NCBI RefSeq assembly: GCF_017897595.1
Contig: NZ_JAGKIK010000010.1
Location: forward strand, 62,001-126,000
DNA from: Aquimarina sp. U1-2
Lineage (GTDB): Bacteria; Bacteroidota; Bacteroidia; Flavobacteriales; Flavobacteriaceae
Direction: 5' to 3'
Length of the DNA: 64,000 bases
A model generated the notes under the pieces. It had not been told where the DNA came from. It saw only the letters and a program-made list of their open reading frames with translations, and ran no database searches. The translations under genes were made by a program, and so were the position numbers. The number at the start of each line of letters is the position of its first letter. Positions within the stretch are counted from its first letter, which is position 1. Below, piece after piece: positions 44,367 through 52,405 of the stretch.

Positions 44367-45308
44367 TTACATTATAAATTTAGAGCTAATAGACTCATTG
44401 TGATGCACACGATGCATTACATCTGCAAATAAATTGGCACAGCTTACTACTCTAATCTTATCACTTTTCTGTTTTAGAGGAATAGAATCGGTAACGATTA
44501 GTTCTTCTAATTTTGAATCGGCCAGCTTGTCGTAGGCATTTCCTGATAGTATGGGGTGCGTACAAATGGCGCGTACACTTTTTGCTCCTCGTTCGATCAT
44601 TAGATCTGCCGCTTTGGTGAGTGTACCTGCTGTATCTACCATATCATCTACCAATACCACATTTTTACCAGTCACGTCACCAATAAGCTCCATATGGGAA
44701 ATGACATTGGCCTTGGCACGTTGTTTATAACATATCACTACATCACTTTTTAAAGCTTTTGAATACGCATAGGCTCTTTTTGACCCCCCCATATCGGGTG
44801 AAGCAATAGTTAGGTCATCAAGATGAAGAGACTGTAGATGCGGTAAGAATATAGTTGATGCAAACAAATGATCTACCGGCTTTTCAAAAAACCCTTGAAT
44901 TTGATCTGCATGTAAATCCATAGTGATAATTCTAGTAGCGCCAGCAGTCTCAAGCATTTTTGCAATTAATTTTGCAGCTATAGGCACTCTGGGTTTATCC
45001 TTTCTATCCTGTCGCGCCCAACCGTAATACGGCATTACTGCGGTTATATGCCTGGCCGAAGCTCTTTTTGCTGCATCCAGCATGAGTAACATCTCCATAA
45101 GATGATCAGAGCTTGGATGCGTAGAGCCGATAATAAAGACTCTCGACCCTCTTACCGATTCTTCAAAAGAAGGCTGAAACTCGCCATCACTATAGGTAGA
45201 GGTAATTACATTCCCTAATTTGGCGCCATACGCTGTTACTATTTTTTCTGCAAGTTCAGTACTTTGATTGCATGTAAAAAATTTTGCTTCTGTAATCGGG
45301 GTGGGCAT
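44367..45308 (-). CDS. prs: Ribose-phosphate pyrophosphokinase
   Basis: 313 aa. Makes PRPP from ribose-5-phosphate and ATP. Blocks: DGEFQPSFEESVRG, the flexible-loop RQDRKDKPRVPIAAKLIA, and the PRPP-binding motif VVLVDDMVDTAGTL. The frame runs back to 45365, but the ATG at 45308 yields the conserved N-terminus. Operon with rplY. Promoter-like TAAATTTG on the minus strand at 45363-45370. Confidence 0.97.
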   Translation of the reverse strand: MPTPITEAKFFTCNQSTELAEKIVTAYGAKLGNVITSTYSDGEFQPSFEESVRGSRVFIIGSTHPSSDHLMEMLLMLDAAKRASARHITAVMPYYGWARQDRKDKPRVPIAAKLIAKMLETAGATRIITMDLHADQIQGFFEKPVDHLFASTIFLPHLQSLHLDDLTIASPDMGGSKRAYAYSKALKSDVVICYKQRAKANVISHMELIGDVTGKNVVLVDDMVDTAGTLTKAADLMIERGAKSVRAICTHPILSGNAYDKLADSKLEELIVTDSIPLKQKSDKIRVVSCANLFADVMHRVHHNESISSKFIM

Positions 45309-45362
45309 AGGGTAAAATGTTGTATAGTAATACGTTAAAACCGTTTTTCTGAAAATAAGGTG

Positions 45363-45370
45363 CAAATTTA
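45363..45370 (-). promoter_or_regulatory. -7 box (TAAATTTG) of the prs-rplY operon
   Basis: Matches TAnnTTTG on the minus strand, 55 bp before the prs ATG; a TTG follows only 11 bp upstream, nearer than the usual spacing. Confidence 0.4.
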
Positions 45371-45435
45371 AAAATTTATTTCAACTATGACTTGTATTTT
45401 ATTACTTATTTAATGGTCTTGAACGAATATTTTTT

Positions 45436-45443
45436 TAATTTTG
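45436..45443 (+). promoter_or_regulatory. -7 box (TAATTTTG) of tRNA-Leu
   Basis: Matches TAnnTTTG, 20 bp before the tRNA. A TTG at 45419-45421 is 14 bp upstream, slightly closer than usual. Confidence 0.5.
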
Positions 45444-45462
45444 CCATCCAATTATACCAAAA

Positions 45463-45544
45463 GCTCAAGTGGCGGAATTGGTAGACGCGCTGGATTCAAA
45501 ATCCAGTTCTTTCGGGAGTGTGGGTTCGATTCCCACCTTGAGTA
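45463..45544 (+). tRNA. tRNA-Leu (anticodon CAA)
   Basis: 82 bases. The class II shape is clear: acceptor GCTCAAG pairing with CTTGAGT, D arm GGCGGAATTGGTAGACGC, anticodon stem CTGGA/TCCAG around loop TTCAAAA (anticodon CAA), variable arm TTCTTTCGGGA, and T arm GTGGGTTCGATTCCCAC. The first acceptor pair is G-U. CCA is not encoded. Confidence 0.95.
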
Positions 45545-45548
45545 CTGT

Positions 45549-45582
45549 AAACCCTGATAAATATTTGTTTATCAGGGTTTTG
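45549..45582 (+). terminator. Terminator after tRNA-Leu
   Basis: AAACCCTGATAAA (45549-45561) pairs perfectly with TTTATCAGGGTTT (45568-45580), followed by T. Confidence 0.85.
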
Positions 45583-45592
45583 TTGTTTACAG

Positions 45593-45619
45593 ACCTTGCA
45601 AAAGCAAAAGTTGCAAGGT
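45593..45619. repeat. Small perfect inverted repeat
   Basis: ACCTTGCAA (45593-45601) and TTGCAAGGT (45611-45619), 9-bp spacer. It lies between the tRNA terminator and the AraC-type gene. Confidence 0.6.
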
Positions 45620-45757
45620 TAGAGTAGATGCTTTTGCTTCATTTACCAATAATGTATTTTATACATTCTTAACCTCCTTTGGTACATTGTAACTTTCTCA
45701 ATTCAGCTAACCAAGCTACATTAGATTCATATACTTTAAAACCTAAAACCTTTTGTG

Positions 45758-46522
45758 ATGAGTGATTCTATTGTAGGGGGTACTTACCCCCACACTATCG
45801 AAAAAATTAAGGTTGGCGTAATGTCGGCAAATGATATTGACTTATTTACATCTTTTACATCTCTACATACTGCATTTGAAATTGTTCCTATATGGAATAA
45901 GTATGTATGGGGGGATTATTTCAAGGATTCGATGCTGGATTTAATTCTTACGTCCTATCAAAATTTTCAACCTTTTCAGGATATGGTGGATTTTGTAAAA
46001 ACCCTTGATCCAGAGATTGCCATACCCAGCTTAATGCAAGTAACACCAATTGAGTTTGCAACAAAACACAGTTTAATTCGTCAATTTGCCGATGAAATAC
46101 TGCTTAAGCCATTTACGGCAGATGATCTCACATTTAGAATTCAAAAGGTCATATCTGCACATATAGCCAGAGCTGCTCAACCTAAGAAATCTGAGTTATG
46201 CCAGCAAATAGACCTAATTATTGAAAGAAATATAGCCAATCTCAATTTATCGGTAGCATTGGTAGCTAGTGAGCTGGGAATGTCTCCTAAAACCCTTTGT
46301 AGAAAGATAAAGGGCAATCAAGATAAAAAAGTGAACCCCGTACAATATATTTTACAAAAAAGACTAGAATATGCGGCTCGATTATTATCCGATGATCCGC
46401 ACATACAGATAACCGATGTTGCATTACAGACTGGGTTTATGAGCTTGTCTTATTTTTCAAAAGCTTTTAAGCAACAATATGGTCAACTGCCCAGTACTTA
46501 TAAAGCATCTAAATTGAAGTGA
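45758..46522 (+). CDS. AraC-family regulator with divergent receiver-like N-terminus
   Basis: 254 aa. Residues about 15-135 resemble a response-regulator receiver that lost its phosphorylation pocket: VGVMSANDIDL at the first strand, ADEILLKPFTADDLTFRI at the Lys-containing last part, with no proper acidic cluster. Residues about 150-254 are a complete AraC DNA-binding domain (SELGMSPKTLCRKIKG, then VALQTGFMSLSYFSKAF). A GTG at 45755 also opens the frame. It is just upstream of two lipoprotein genes with duplicated regulatory regions, so it is the likely regulator (inference). Terminator follows. Confidence 0.82.
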   Translation: MSDSIVGGTYPHTIEKIKVGVMSANDIDLFTSFTSLHTAFEIVPIWNKYVWGDYFKDSMLDLILTSYQNFQPFQDMVDFVKTLDPEIAIPSLMQVTPIEFATKHSLIRQFADEILLKPFTADDLTFRIQKVISAHIARAAQPKKSELCQQIDLIIERNIANLNLSVALVASELGMSPKTLCRKIKGNQDKKVNPVQYILQKRLEYAARLLSDDPHIQITDVALQTGFMSLSYFSKAFKQQYGQLPSTYKASKLK

Positions 46523-46551
46523 GTGCAGATTTGAGTTTGTTTTTTTACATC

Positions 46552-46587
46552 TCCGGATTATGGTATACACCATAGTCCGGATTTTTT
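46552..46587 (+). terminator. Terminator after the AraC-type gene
   Basis: TCCGGATTATGGT and ACCATAGTCCGGA pair with one mismatch, followed by TTTTTT. Separates the regulator from the aerolysin-like gene. Confidence 0.87.
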
Positions 46588-46623
46588 ATGGGTGAGAGTA
46601 TGTTGATACCATTTAAAATCAGT

Positions 46624-46648
46624 TGTCTAAAATAAGCGAATAGCTGTC
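46624..46648 (+). promoter_or_regulatory. TGTC-N17-TGTC direct repeat upstream of the aerolysin-like gene
   Basis: TGTC at 46624 and 46645, 21 bp apart (two helical turns), with a conserved centre yAAAATAAGCrAAT. The same 25-bp pattern occurs at 48202-48226 before the second lipoprotein gene. This geometry is typical of AraC-type dimer sites. Confidence 0.55.
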
Positions 46649-46780
46649 TGTTTTTAGCATATAGAAACAAAGAGACTGCTTCTACCTTTGTTTCGTGATC
46701 ACACAAACAAGGCGTTTCCCGAAAAGCCTCAAATAGAGTAGGGACTAACTTTATTAATTTATTATGAAAAATTTGAAATT
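46624..46780 (+). repeat. Duplicated upstream region, copy 1
   Basis: Shares with 48202-48366 the TGTC repeat, a GTGATCACACA word, a 30-bp run beginning TTTCCCGAAAAGCCTC, and the segment up to and including the first codons (ATGAAAAATTTGAAATT). Confidence 0.85.
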
Positions 46781-47783
46781 TAAGTATTCCAATCTATTGC
46801 TGATACTTGGGGTTTTTCTTTGGTCTTGTGAAAAAGAGGAGCCTGTCTCACCGTCTCAAAATGCAATGGAGGATGTAATTGGAGTTGGTGAAAACAAAGA
46901 GTATCATGATCATCCAAAGGTAACATTTGGAAATAACAATCTTCAATTAGCCAAGAATAGAGGTTCTGGGGAAATTGTAATAGAGCAACCTTGGGAAAGT
47001 TTGGATTTTGAATCCTTAAAACTTCTTGGAAGAAATTTCATAAATAGGGATTTTTTGAAGAATAGGTTTACCCATATATTAAATAGAGGATCACGTAGAC
47101 CCTTAAATGTAAGTATCAACGATACTAAGTTTGGTAGTGGTCATAATATGACCGAAGATTTTAATTGGCATACTGATTATAGAAGAAGAGCAAAACGAGT
47201 AAAAGTTATAAAAAACAAAAAATTTGGTAAAGTAACACCCGTACCAGGTTTTAGTGTGCTTAAGATTAAAAATAATACTAATAAAGGTAAAATGATGAAT
47301 TTACCGCCAAATTCTTTTGAAACCAGAAGAAGTACAACTACCAATTGGAGTATTTCTGCTGGATTTAATTTTAAAATAGGCGCAGAAATGGGATTTCCTC
47401 TTGTAAATAAAGCAAGTGCAGAATTTACGGTGAATTTTGACAGAACTCATGGAGAGAGTACAACTACCACTAATGTGCAGCGATATCCTACAGACCAAGT
47501 TTGGGTTCCTGCAGGGCAGACCGCATTTTTTCAACTGGTAGAGAAATCCAAAAAATATACATATGAATGGCATATACCTATAGAGTTTAGAGGTCAAGTA
47601 GGTGCCGATTATGGTAAAAAAAGACATCATGGTCATCACTTTTGGTCAGTGCCGGCAAAAAATTTCTTTTATGAATTTAAAAACGGTAGTAATAAAATGA
47701 TCATTGATATAGATGAAGAATATTATGTAGAACGATGGGTACGCTCCAAAGTAGAATTTGATGATGAACCTATTCAATGGTAA
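46764..47783 (+). CDS. Lipoprotein resembling aerolysin/ETX-MTX2 beta-pore-forming proteins
   Basis: 339 aa with a lipoprotein signal (LLLILGVFLWSC, Cys22) and acidic linker. From about residue 160 it is beta-rich, with Ser/Thr-rich alternating strands: ETRRSTTTNWSISAGFNF, KIGAEMGFPLVNKASAEF, ESTTTTNVQRYPTDQVWVPAG. This pattern, with a central amphipathic hairpin followed by a VPAG turn, is that of aerolysin/ETX-MTX2 toxins. The N-terminal part is novel. As a lipoprotein it may be held at the outer membrane until processed, or act in self-protection or toxicity. Family assignment is by pattern and not certain. Follows AraC gene after its terminator. Confidence 0.6.
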   Translation: MKNLKFKYSNLLLILGVFLWSCEKEEPVSPSQNAMEDVIGVGENKEYHDHPKVTFGNNNLQLAKNRGSGEIVIEQPWESLDFESLKLLGRNFINRDFLKNRFTHILNRGSRRPLNVSINDTKFGSGHNMTEDFNWHTDYRRRAKRVKVIKNKKFGKVTPVPGFSVLKIKNNTNKGKMMNLPPNSFETRRSTTTNWSISAGFNFKIGAEMGFPLVNKASAEFTVNFDRTHGESTTTTNVQRYPTDQVWVPAGQTAFFQLVEKSKKYTYEWHIPIEFRGQVGADYGKKRHHGHHFWSVPAKNFFYEFKNGSNKMIIDIDEEYYVERWVRSKVEFDDEPIQW

Positions 47784-48201
47784 AGACTGAGTACGTTAAA
47801 ATCCCGATAATTATTTTACAAAACTATTACTATATCATTCACTACAGCATAAAGGTTAATCTTTTTAATACAGGTAATCTTAATGAATACATAAATTAGG
47901 TTTTTTCTTTAAAAGTTCTTACACGCCTGCCTGTCAGCATGACAGGTCTTCGATACCATCTTCTATCGAAAATTACTATGATTGACATTAATTTTCTTAC
48001 TTCAAGTTACGTTAATCATATAAAGATCCAAGAATAGAATTCCTGGATCTTTTTTCATAATCGCAGAACGCATACCACAGCTATAGAAATCAACTAAATA
48101 TCGTACTAACAACTTTATTTTCTCTATCATAGACAAGCAAGTACAATATAATTTTGGTATGCTCCTACCACAAACCTATACGTGCATATATCGTTTTTAA
48201 G
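47784..48201. other. Gap between the two lipoprotein genes
   Basis: No gene seen. It contains CCTGTCAGCATGACAGG and TTCGATA...TATCGAA hairpins around 47931-47971, typical of flavobacterial REP DNA, and the terminator at 48022-48055. Confidence 0.5.
48022..48055 (+). terminator. Terminator about 240 bp after the aerolysin-like gene
   Basis: AAGATCCAAGAAT and ATTCCTGGATCTT pair with one mismatch, followed by T. The distance from the stop implies a long 3' UTR or an unannotated small RNA. Confidence 0.8.
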
Positions 48202-48226
48202 TGTCCAAAATAAGCAAATCCGTGTC
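48202..48226 (+). promoter_or_regulatory. TGTC-N17-TGTC direct repeat upstream of the Cys-rich lipoprotein
   Basis: TGTC at 48202 and 48223, 21 bp apart, with centre CAAAATAAGCAAAT. Same layout and distance class as 46624-46648. Confidence 0.55.
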
Positions 48227-48366
48227 TTTTTTGAGCCAATAAAAATCTTAGATCATGTTCTACATTTACATCGTGATCACACACAAATCAGGTGGTTTCC
48301 CGAAAAGCCTCAAATAGAGTAGGGACTAACTTTATTAATCATTTAATTATGAAAAATTTGAAATTA
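48202..48366 (+). repeat. Duplicated upstream region, copy 2
   Basis: Counterpart of 46624-46780. The stretch CCCGAAAAGCCTCAAATAGA is identical and the flanks diverge only slightly; the identity runs into the ATG of the lipoprotein at 48349. Confidence 0.85.
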
Positions 48367-48987
48367 AATTTGAGATCATTAGGATTGATTGTGTTACTTT
48401 TTATTGGATATTCTACTATTTCTTGTAATAAAGATGAAGTTGATGAAATTAATCCAGAAGAAACCAAGATATCCGAGGAAGAATTTTTCAATTCTCTGAA
48501 TAATGATCCAATAGCATTAAATTATATTAATGCCACAGAAAAAGTTGAACAAACCATAAAGAATGCTGTAAAAGCTAAAAATTTGACACCCAATGAATTT
48601 AGAGAAATTTATCAAAGTAAAAATTATGATATGCTAGAAGAAATGTTTGGTAATACTAATTTCTTAAATGAATTTGAAGAACATAGAATAGCAAAAGAAT
48701 TATTCAATCAGAAATATCCTAATTTTCAAAATGATGTATTAAGTTTTATCCCAGAAGATCAAATCGTTTATGGAAATAATAGCTCTAAAAGGTTTAAGTT
48801 TTTAGACGAAAATATTGCAAAGGGATGTAAGAAATTTTCCAGAGGATGGTGGGCAATGAGAAGTTGTCAGTTAGTTTGTGCAACAGGAGGAGGTGCTTGT
48901 TTTCTGCTACCAGTCCCCGGAGCTAGAATTGCTTGTGCCGCAGGAGCATTCAGCTGTGCAACGGGATGTGAAGTAATTTTCTGCTAA
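48349..48987 (+). CDS. Lipoprotein with eight-Cys bacteriocin-like C-terminal tail
   Basis: 212 aa. Lipoprotein signal (IGYSTISC, Cys26), then an acidic helical region to about residue 150, and a final 55-residue block with eight Cys: GCKKFSRGWW..., SCQLVCATGGGACFLL, GARIACAAGAFSCATGCEVIFC. The hydrophobic, Gly/Ala-rich Cys spacing recalls halocin C8-like peptides, which are released from larger precursors. The N-terminal codons and 5' region are copied from the aerolysin-like gene. The frame upstream to 48292 lacks a signal, so ATG at 48349 is the start. Toxin precursor, immunity or signal roles are all possible. Confidence 0.65.
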   Translation: MKNLKLNLRSLGLIVLLFIGYSTISCNKDEVDEINPEETKISEEEFFNSLNNDPIALNYINATEKVEQTIKNAVKAKNLTPNEFREIYQSKNYDMLEEMFGNTNFLNEFEEHRIAKELFNQKYPNFQNDVLSFIPEDQIVYGNNSSKRFKFLDENIAKGCKKFSRGWWAMRSCQLVCATGGGACFLLPVPGARIACAAGAFSCATGCEVIFC

Positions 48988-49017
48988 AAGAATAGAAGCA
49001 AAATGAAGCTTTTCGTT

Positions 49018-49049
49018 AAAAGGTGCTTAAAAGTTTTAAGCATCTTTTA
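49018..49049 (+). terminator. Terminator after the Cys-rich lipoprotein
   Basis: AAAAGGTGCTTAAAA pairs with TTTTAAGCATCTTTT (one mismatch), 30 bp after the stop. Confidence 0.75.
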
Positions 49050-49226
49050 ATGTTATATAATGTATGAACAGATATAACTTTCGACACCTTTTAAAAGCTT
49101 CAATACAATTCAAATATATTTTGAAAACGTAAAATGGAGTTTTTAAAAAAGTGAACTAATGCATGCTAAATTATAATTAAACGTATTAAGAAAATAAATT
49201 AGCATTCAATCCAAAAAACAAATCAA

Positions 49227-49403
49227 ATGATTCTAGATTTTTACGATAATCCTTCACCAAGCGCAGCATATACTTTGATCACGACACAAATCAGTAGTTT
49301 GACTATTATATTAAAAGTGACTGCTAAAAAAATGTGCTACCAACTAGGTAAATACCAAAGTAGTTTTTATTTAGGAGAACCACTTTATATTTATTTTAGA
49401 TGA
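49227..49403 (+). CDS. Small open frame, 58 aa, doubtful
   Basis: ATG at 49227, TGA at 49401-49403. No recognisable motif. The frame overlaps a remnant of the duplicated upstream region: GATCACGACACAAATCAG at 49276 resembles the conserved GATCACACACAAATCAG at 48272. The rest of the gap 48988-49501 holds nothing else. Confidence 0.25.
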   Translation: MILDFYDNPSPSAAYTLITTQISSLTIILKVTAKKMCYQLGKYQSSFYLGEPLYIYFR

Positions 49404-49501
49404 AGAACAGGTACTTTGACTAAATTAATAATCCAATAATGCCCAATTACGTATCGAAAAAAGTTGGGCATTTAATGTATAGTGATTTAAGTACCATCAT
49501 C

Positions 49502-50254
49502 TTAAAGCACATTAAGTCGGTTCAATAGTTCTTTTTTATAATTTCTGGAAATAGGGAGAATACTACCATTACTCATCGATACAGATCCGCCTTGTTCCTT
49601 ATTCACAAAATCAACATGGGATAACTGTATCAAATAGGATTTGTGCAGTCGTAAAAAATTATAAGATTCCAGTTTATTTTCAAAGTACTTTAAATTTTTT
49701 GAGGCTACTATTTCATTGCCACCCGCCAATATCAAGGTGGTGTAATTGCCATTGCCGTTGCAATAAATGATATCAGTAATCTTAACCATATGAATACCTT
49801 TGGCATCGGCTATTGATAGTTTTGGTGCTTCAAAAACACGTTTTTGTAGCGTATTGTAATTGTGCTGTATCTCATCGGCAGACATTTGATCCATAGCCAT
49901 GATTTTTGCAACCACCTTTTTTAGCTGCGTAGCTGCCACCGGTTTTAATAAATAGTCTATGGCATCAAATTCATATCCCATAAGGGCATAGCCATCGTAT
50001 GCCGATACAAAAATTAATTTAAACGAGATCGAGTCCAGCTCGTTTAAGATATCAAAAGCGGTGTAGGTACCTATCTCAATATCGGTAAATACCAGGTTGG
50101 GTTGATAGGTTGCTACAGCAGCCAAAAACGTATCACTATCTGTTGTTTCTGCCACAATATGCAATTGCGGGCAATAGGATTCGATTAAGATTCGAAGATT
50201 TTGTAGACACCTCGGATCATCATCCAGCAATATGCAATTAATTTGATTTTTCAT
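49502..50254 (-). CDS. LytTR-family response regulator
   Basis: 250 aa. A receiver (CILLDDDP, phospho-acceptor Asp in LVFTDIEIG, Lys in YLLKPVAATQ) is followed by a LytTR DNA-binding domain (KGIHMVKITDIIYCNGNGNYT, then LRLHKSYLIQLSHVDFV). The frame begins with GTG at 50260; the ATG at 50254 is chosen. Overlaps the kinase gene by 17 bp. It lies downstream of the kinase and next to the uronate-polysaccharide locus, on the same strand. Target genes unknown. Confidence 0.93.
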   Translation of the reverse strand: MKNQINCILLDDDPRCLQNLRILIESYCPQLHIVAETTDSDTFLAAVATYQPNLVFTDIEIGTYTAFDILNELDSISFKLIFVSAYDGYALMGYEFDAIDYLLKPVAATQLKKVVAKIMAMDQMSADEIQHNYNTLQKRVFEAPKLSIADAKGIHMVKITDIIYCNGNGNYTTLILAGGNEIVASKNLKYFENKLESYNFLRLHKSYLIQLSHVDFVNKEQGGSVSMSNGSILPISRNYKKELLNRLNVL

Positions 50255-52187
50255 AGTCACTTTTTTTAATAGGTAAGGTGATCACAACTTCGGTACCCAT
50301 AGACTGATTGTTCTCATCTAATAGGTCACGAATTGCCACATTCGCCTTAACTCGTAGGGTACGATTTAAAATTTCCAGTCGTTCCCGCGTATTTTGGGTT
50401 GCTATCGATAAATGAGTATTGATATGTTTTTGTTCTTTTTTAGCTTTATTTCTTCCTACACCATTATCACTTATCTTGCATCTGACCATATTTGCTGTTT
50501 TTCGAAATGATATGGATAATCGATTATCTCTGGAAGACAAAACGAATCCATGTTTTATAGCATTTTCTACATACGGTTGTATGATCATTGAGGGAATGAG
50601 TGGGTTTTGTTTTTCCAGCTCCTTATCAATATCATATTGTATTGAGAAAAGATCTTTATATCTTCCTCTTTCTAGAGCTACATAGGATTGTATGATATCC
50701 AGCTCCTTGTTAAAAGGAATATATTTTCTATCACTGCAATAAAATACATTTCGAATGAGCGAGGTAAGCCTAACCATATACTCATCGGCCTCTTTGGTTT
50801 TTTTGGTGAGGATAAGATTTTGAAGTGTACTGAAGGCATTGAACAAAAAATGTGGATTCATAGCCGACTGCAAAGATTTCATTCGGTCAAGTGTGGCTTG
50901 TTCTCTTAATTGAAACATTCTTATTTTTTGTAGGCTTACGCGATAGATAAACATAGAAATAACGATGATACTTAGTGCCAGTCCGCCAATAGTCACTTTT
51001 TGAAGGGTTGTGTTAGAATTCTTAAGGATTTTAATTCTATCCTTTTGTTCGTTTTGCGCTTGTTTCACTTCAATTCGATTGGTAATTTCACTAAGTTTTA
51101 ATTTCTCTTTTTTTTGACTCATTATATTAGTAACCTCTTCTAATTTTTGAAAAGCATATTTGTGAAGCCCCAATTTATGGTACGTTTTGGCCAGGTCTTG
51201 TGTATACATAAGTATCCCAATAGAATCATTTAAGGTTATTGCATGCTTAGCTACAATTTCCAAATTTTTTCTAGCGTTTTTGTAGTTACCTGTTTTGTAA
51301 TCTAATAGTGCTATGGTATGCAGTAGTTCATGATATTCAATAGTTTCAAAATCAACGTGCTCTATACCATCTGGAAAAAAGTATTGAGTAATTATCTCTT
51401 TTGCTTCATTTAATTGACCATTTTCGATGTAAATATTAGCGACATTGTTAAATAAGACTAAACAACCCTCTTGTTGTGGATCACTCTTACAGATTGAGAT
51501 ACTTTGATTTACGTACTGGTTAACTTTTTCTTTTTGAGATATCGGAATCGCGTACAAAATGGAAATAAAAGCATCTATGATATCAACATTATCGTTCTTT
51601 GAAGAAATATAGCTCAATGCCTTCTCAAATTCTGGTAATGCTAAAATCAGGTCATTGTTCTCCAACAGCAAGTTGCCTTTATTATTATGCAACCTCCACA
51701 TGATAACAGAGTCTAACTCTTTTGTGCCTAAGGTAATTGCCTTGTTATACGTCAGTAAAGATTCAACAGGATCTGAATTTTCTAAAAATTTGGCATAGGC
51801 GTTATAGTACCTTCTTAAGCATCGCAAATCGTTATTAGCATTACAATGTCTTCGTAAAAAATTGAAAATTTTTACGATTTCACAGTCAGAGCCCTTACCG
51901 GTTTTTATTACTGCAGGAAGATATAATTCTAATCCCCAATTTATGATTTTTTGATAGTTGTTCTCTTTCAGAACTTTACACCATCCTTTTTCTATATAAT
52001 AAGCAGCTGCACTGTATTTACCGACATTTGATAAGCTATCCCCCATTTTTTTATAATAGGTATAGGGCTGATCATCTACAATAGCTGTAGTATCACTTTG
52101 AAAAATCGGTTTTGGTGGTTTCTGAGCTAATAACAGGGCAGGAAATAGTAAACATGTTATCCATAAAAAGAGTATCTCATTTTTCAT
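50238..52187 (-). CDS. LytS-type histidine kinase with TPR sensor
   Basis: 649 aa. Signal peptide, TPR-like periplasmic region (about 35-370), one transmembrane helix (VTIGGLALSIIVISMFIY, near residue 400), the LytS/YehU His-kinase motif MNPHFLFNAFSTLQNLILT (phospho-acceptor His) and an HATPase with YVENAIKHGFVLS and SDNGVGRNK. The typical Bacteroidota design is a periplasmic TPR sensor that signals to LytTR. Operon with the LytTR gene by 17-bp overlap. Confidence 0.93.
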   Translation of the reverse strand: MKNEILFLWITCLLFPALLLAQKPPKPIFQSDTTAIVDDQPYTYYKKMGDSLSNVGKYSAAAYYIEKGWCKVLKENNYQKIINWGLELYLPAVIKTGKGSDCEIVKIFNFLRRHCNANNDLRCLRRYYNAYAKFLENSDPVESLLTYNKAITLGTKELDSVIMWRLHNNKGNLLLENNDLILALPEFEKALSYISSKNDNVDIIDAFISILYAIPISQKEKVNQYVNQSISICKSDPQQEGCLVLFNNVANIYIENGQLNEAKEIITQYFFPDGIEHVDFETIEYHELLHTIALLDYKTGNYKNARKNLEIVAKHAITLNDSIGILMYTQDLAKTYHKLGLHKYAFQKLEEVTNIMSQKKEKLKLSEITNRIEVKQAQNEQKDRIKILKNSNTTLQKVTIGGLALSIIVISMFIYRVSLQKIRMFQLREQATLDRMKSLQSAMNPHFLFNAFSTLQNLILTKKTKEADEYMVRLTSLIRNVFYCSDRKYIPFNKELDIIQSYVALERGRYKDLFSIQYDIDKELEKQNPLIPSMIIQPYVENAIKHGFVLSSRDNRLSISFRKTANMVRCKISDNGVGRNKAKKEQKHINTHLSIATQNTRERLEILNRTLRVKANVAIRDLLDENNQSMGTEVVITLPIKKSDYEKSN

Positions 52188-52249
52188 AGCAGTTGTAAAT
52201 TACTAGGCTTATCTAATTTGCCCATGTTGGTCTAATTTTATACTTGCAT

Positions 52250-52270
52250 TACTACATAATCCGGGTTAAA
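52250..52270. repeat. End-only fragment of the long-hairpin repeat
   Basis: ACTACATAATCCGGGTTAAA is a diverged single terminus of the element, between the kinase and the alginate-lyase-like gene. Confidence 0.45.
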
Positions 52271-52352
52271 ACTGAATCCTTTACAGAATAGTTCTAAGAT
52301 CGATTACTTTATTATTGTAGTTTTCATGTCATAACAGGTTATTTTATATAGA

Positions 52353-52382
52353 CAAGGAATCTTCTATACCGAAGATTCCTTG
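52353..52382 (-). terminator. Terminator of the alginate-lyase-like gene
   Basis: CAAGGAATCTTC (52353-52364) pairs perfectly with GAAGATTCCTTG (52371-52382), about 25 bp after the stop of the minus-strand gene. A 12-bp stem. Confidence 0.8.
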
Positions 52383-52405
52383 CCATTTCTTAATACTAAA
52401 ATATG

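Noticed and set aside
45593..45619. Second tRNA or terminator after tRNA-Leu
   Set aside because: The hairpin is perfect but has no T-run and no cloverleaf; kept only as an inverted repeat.
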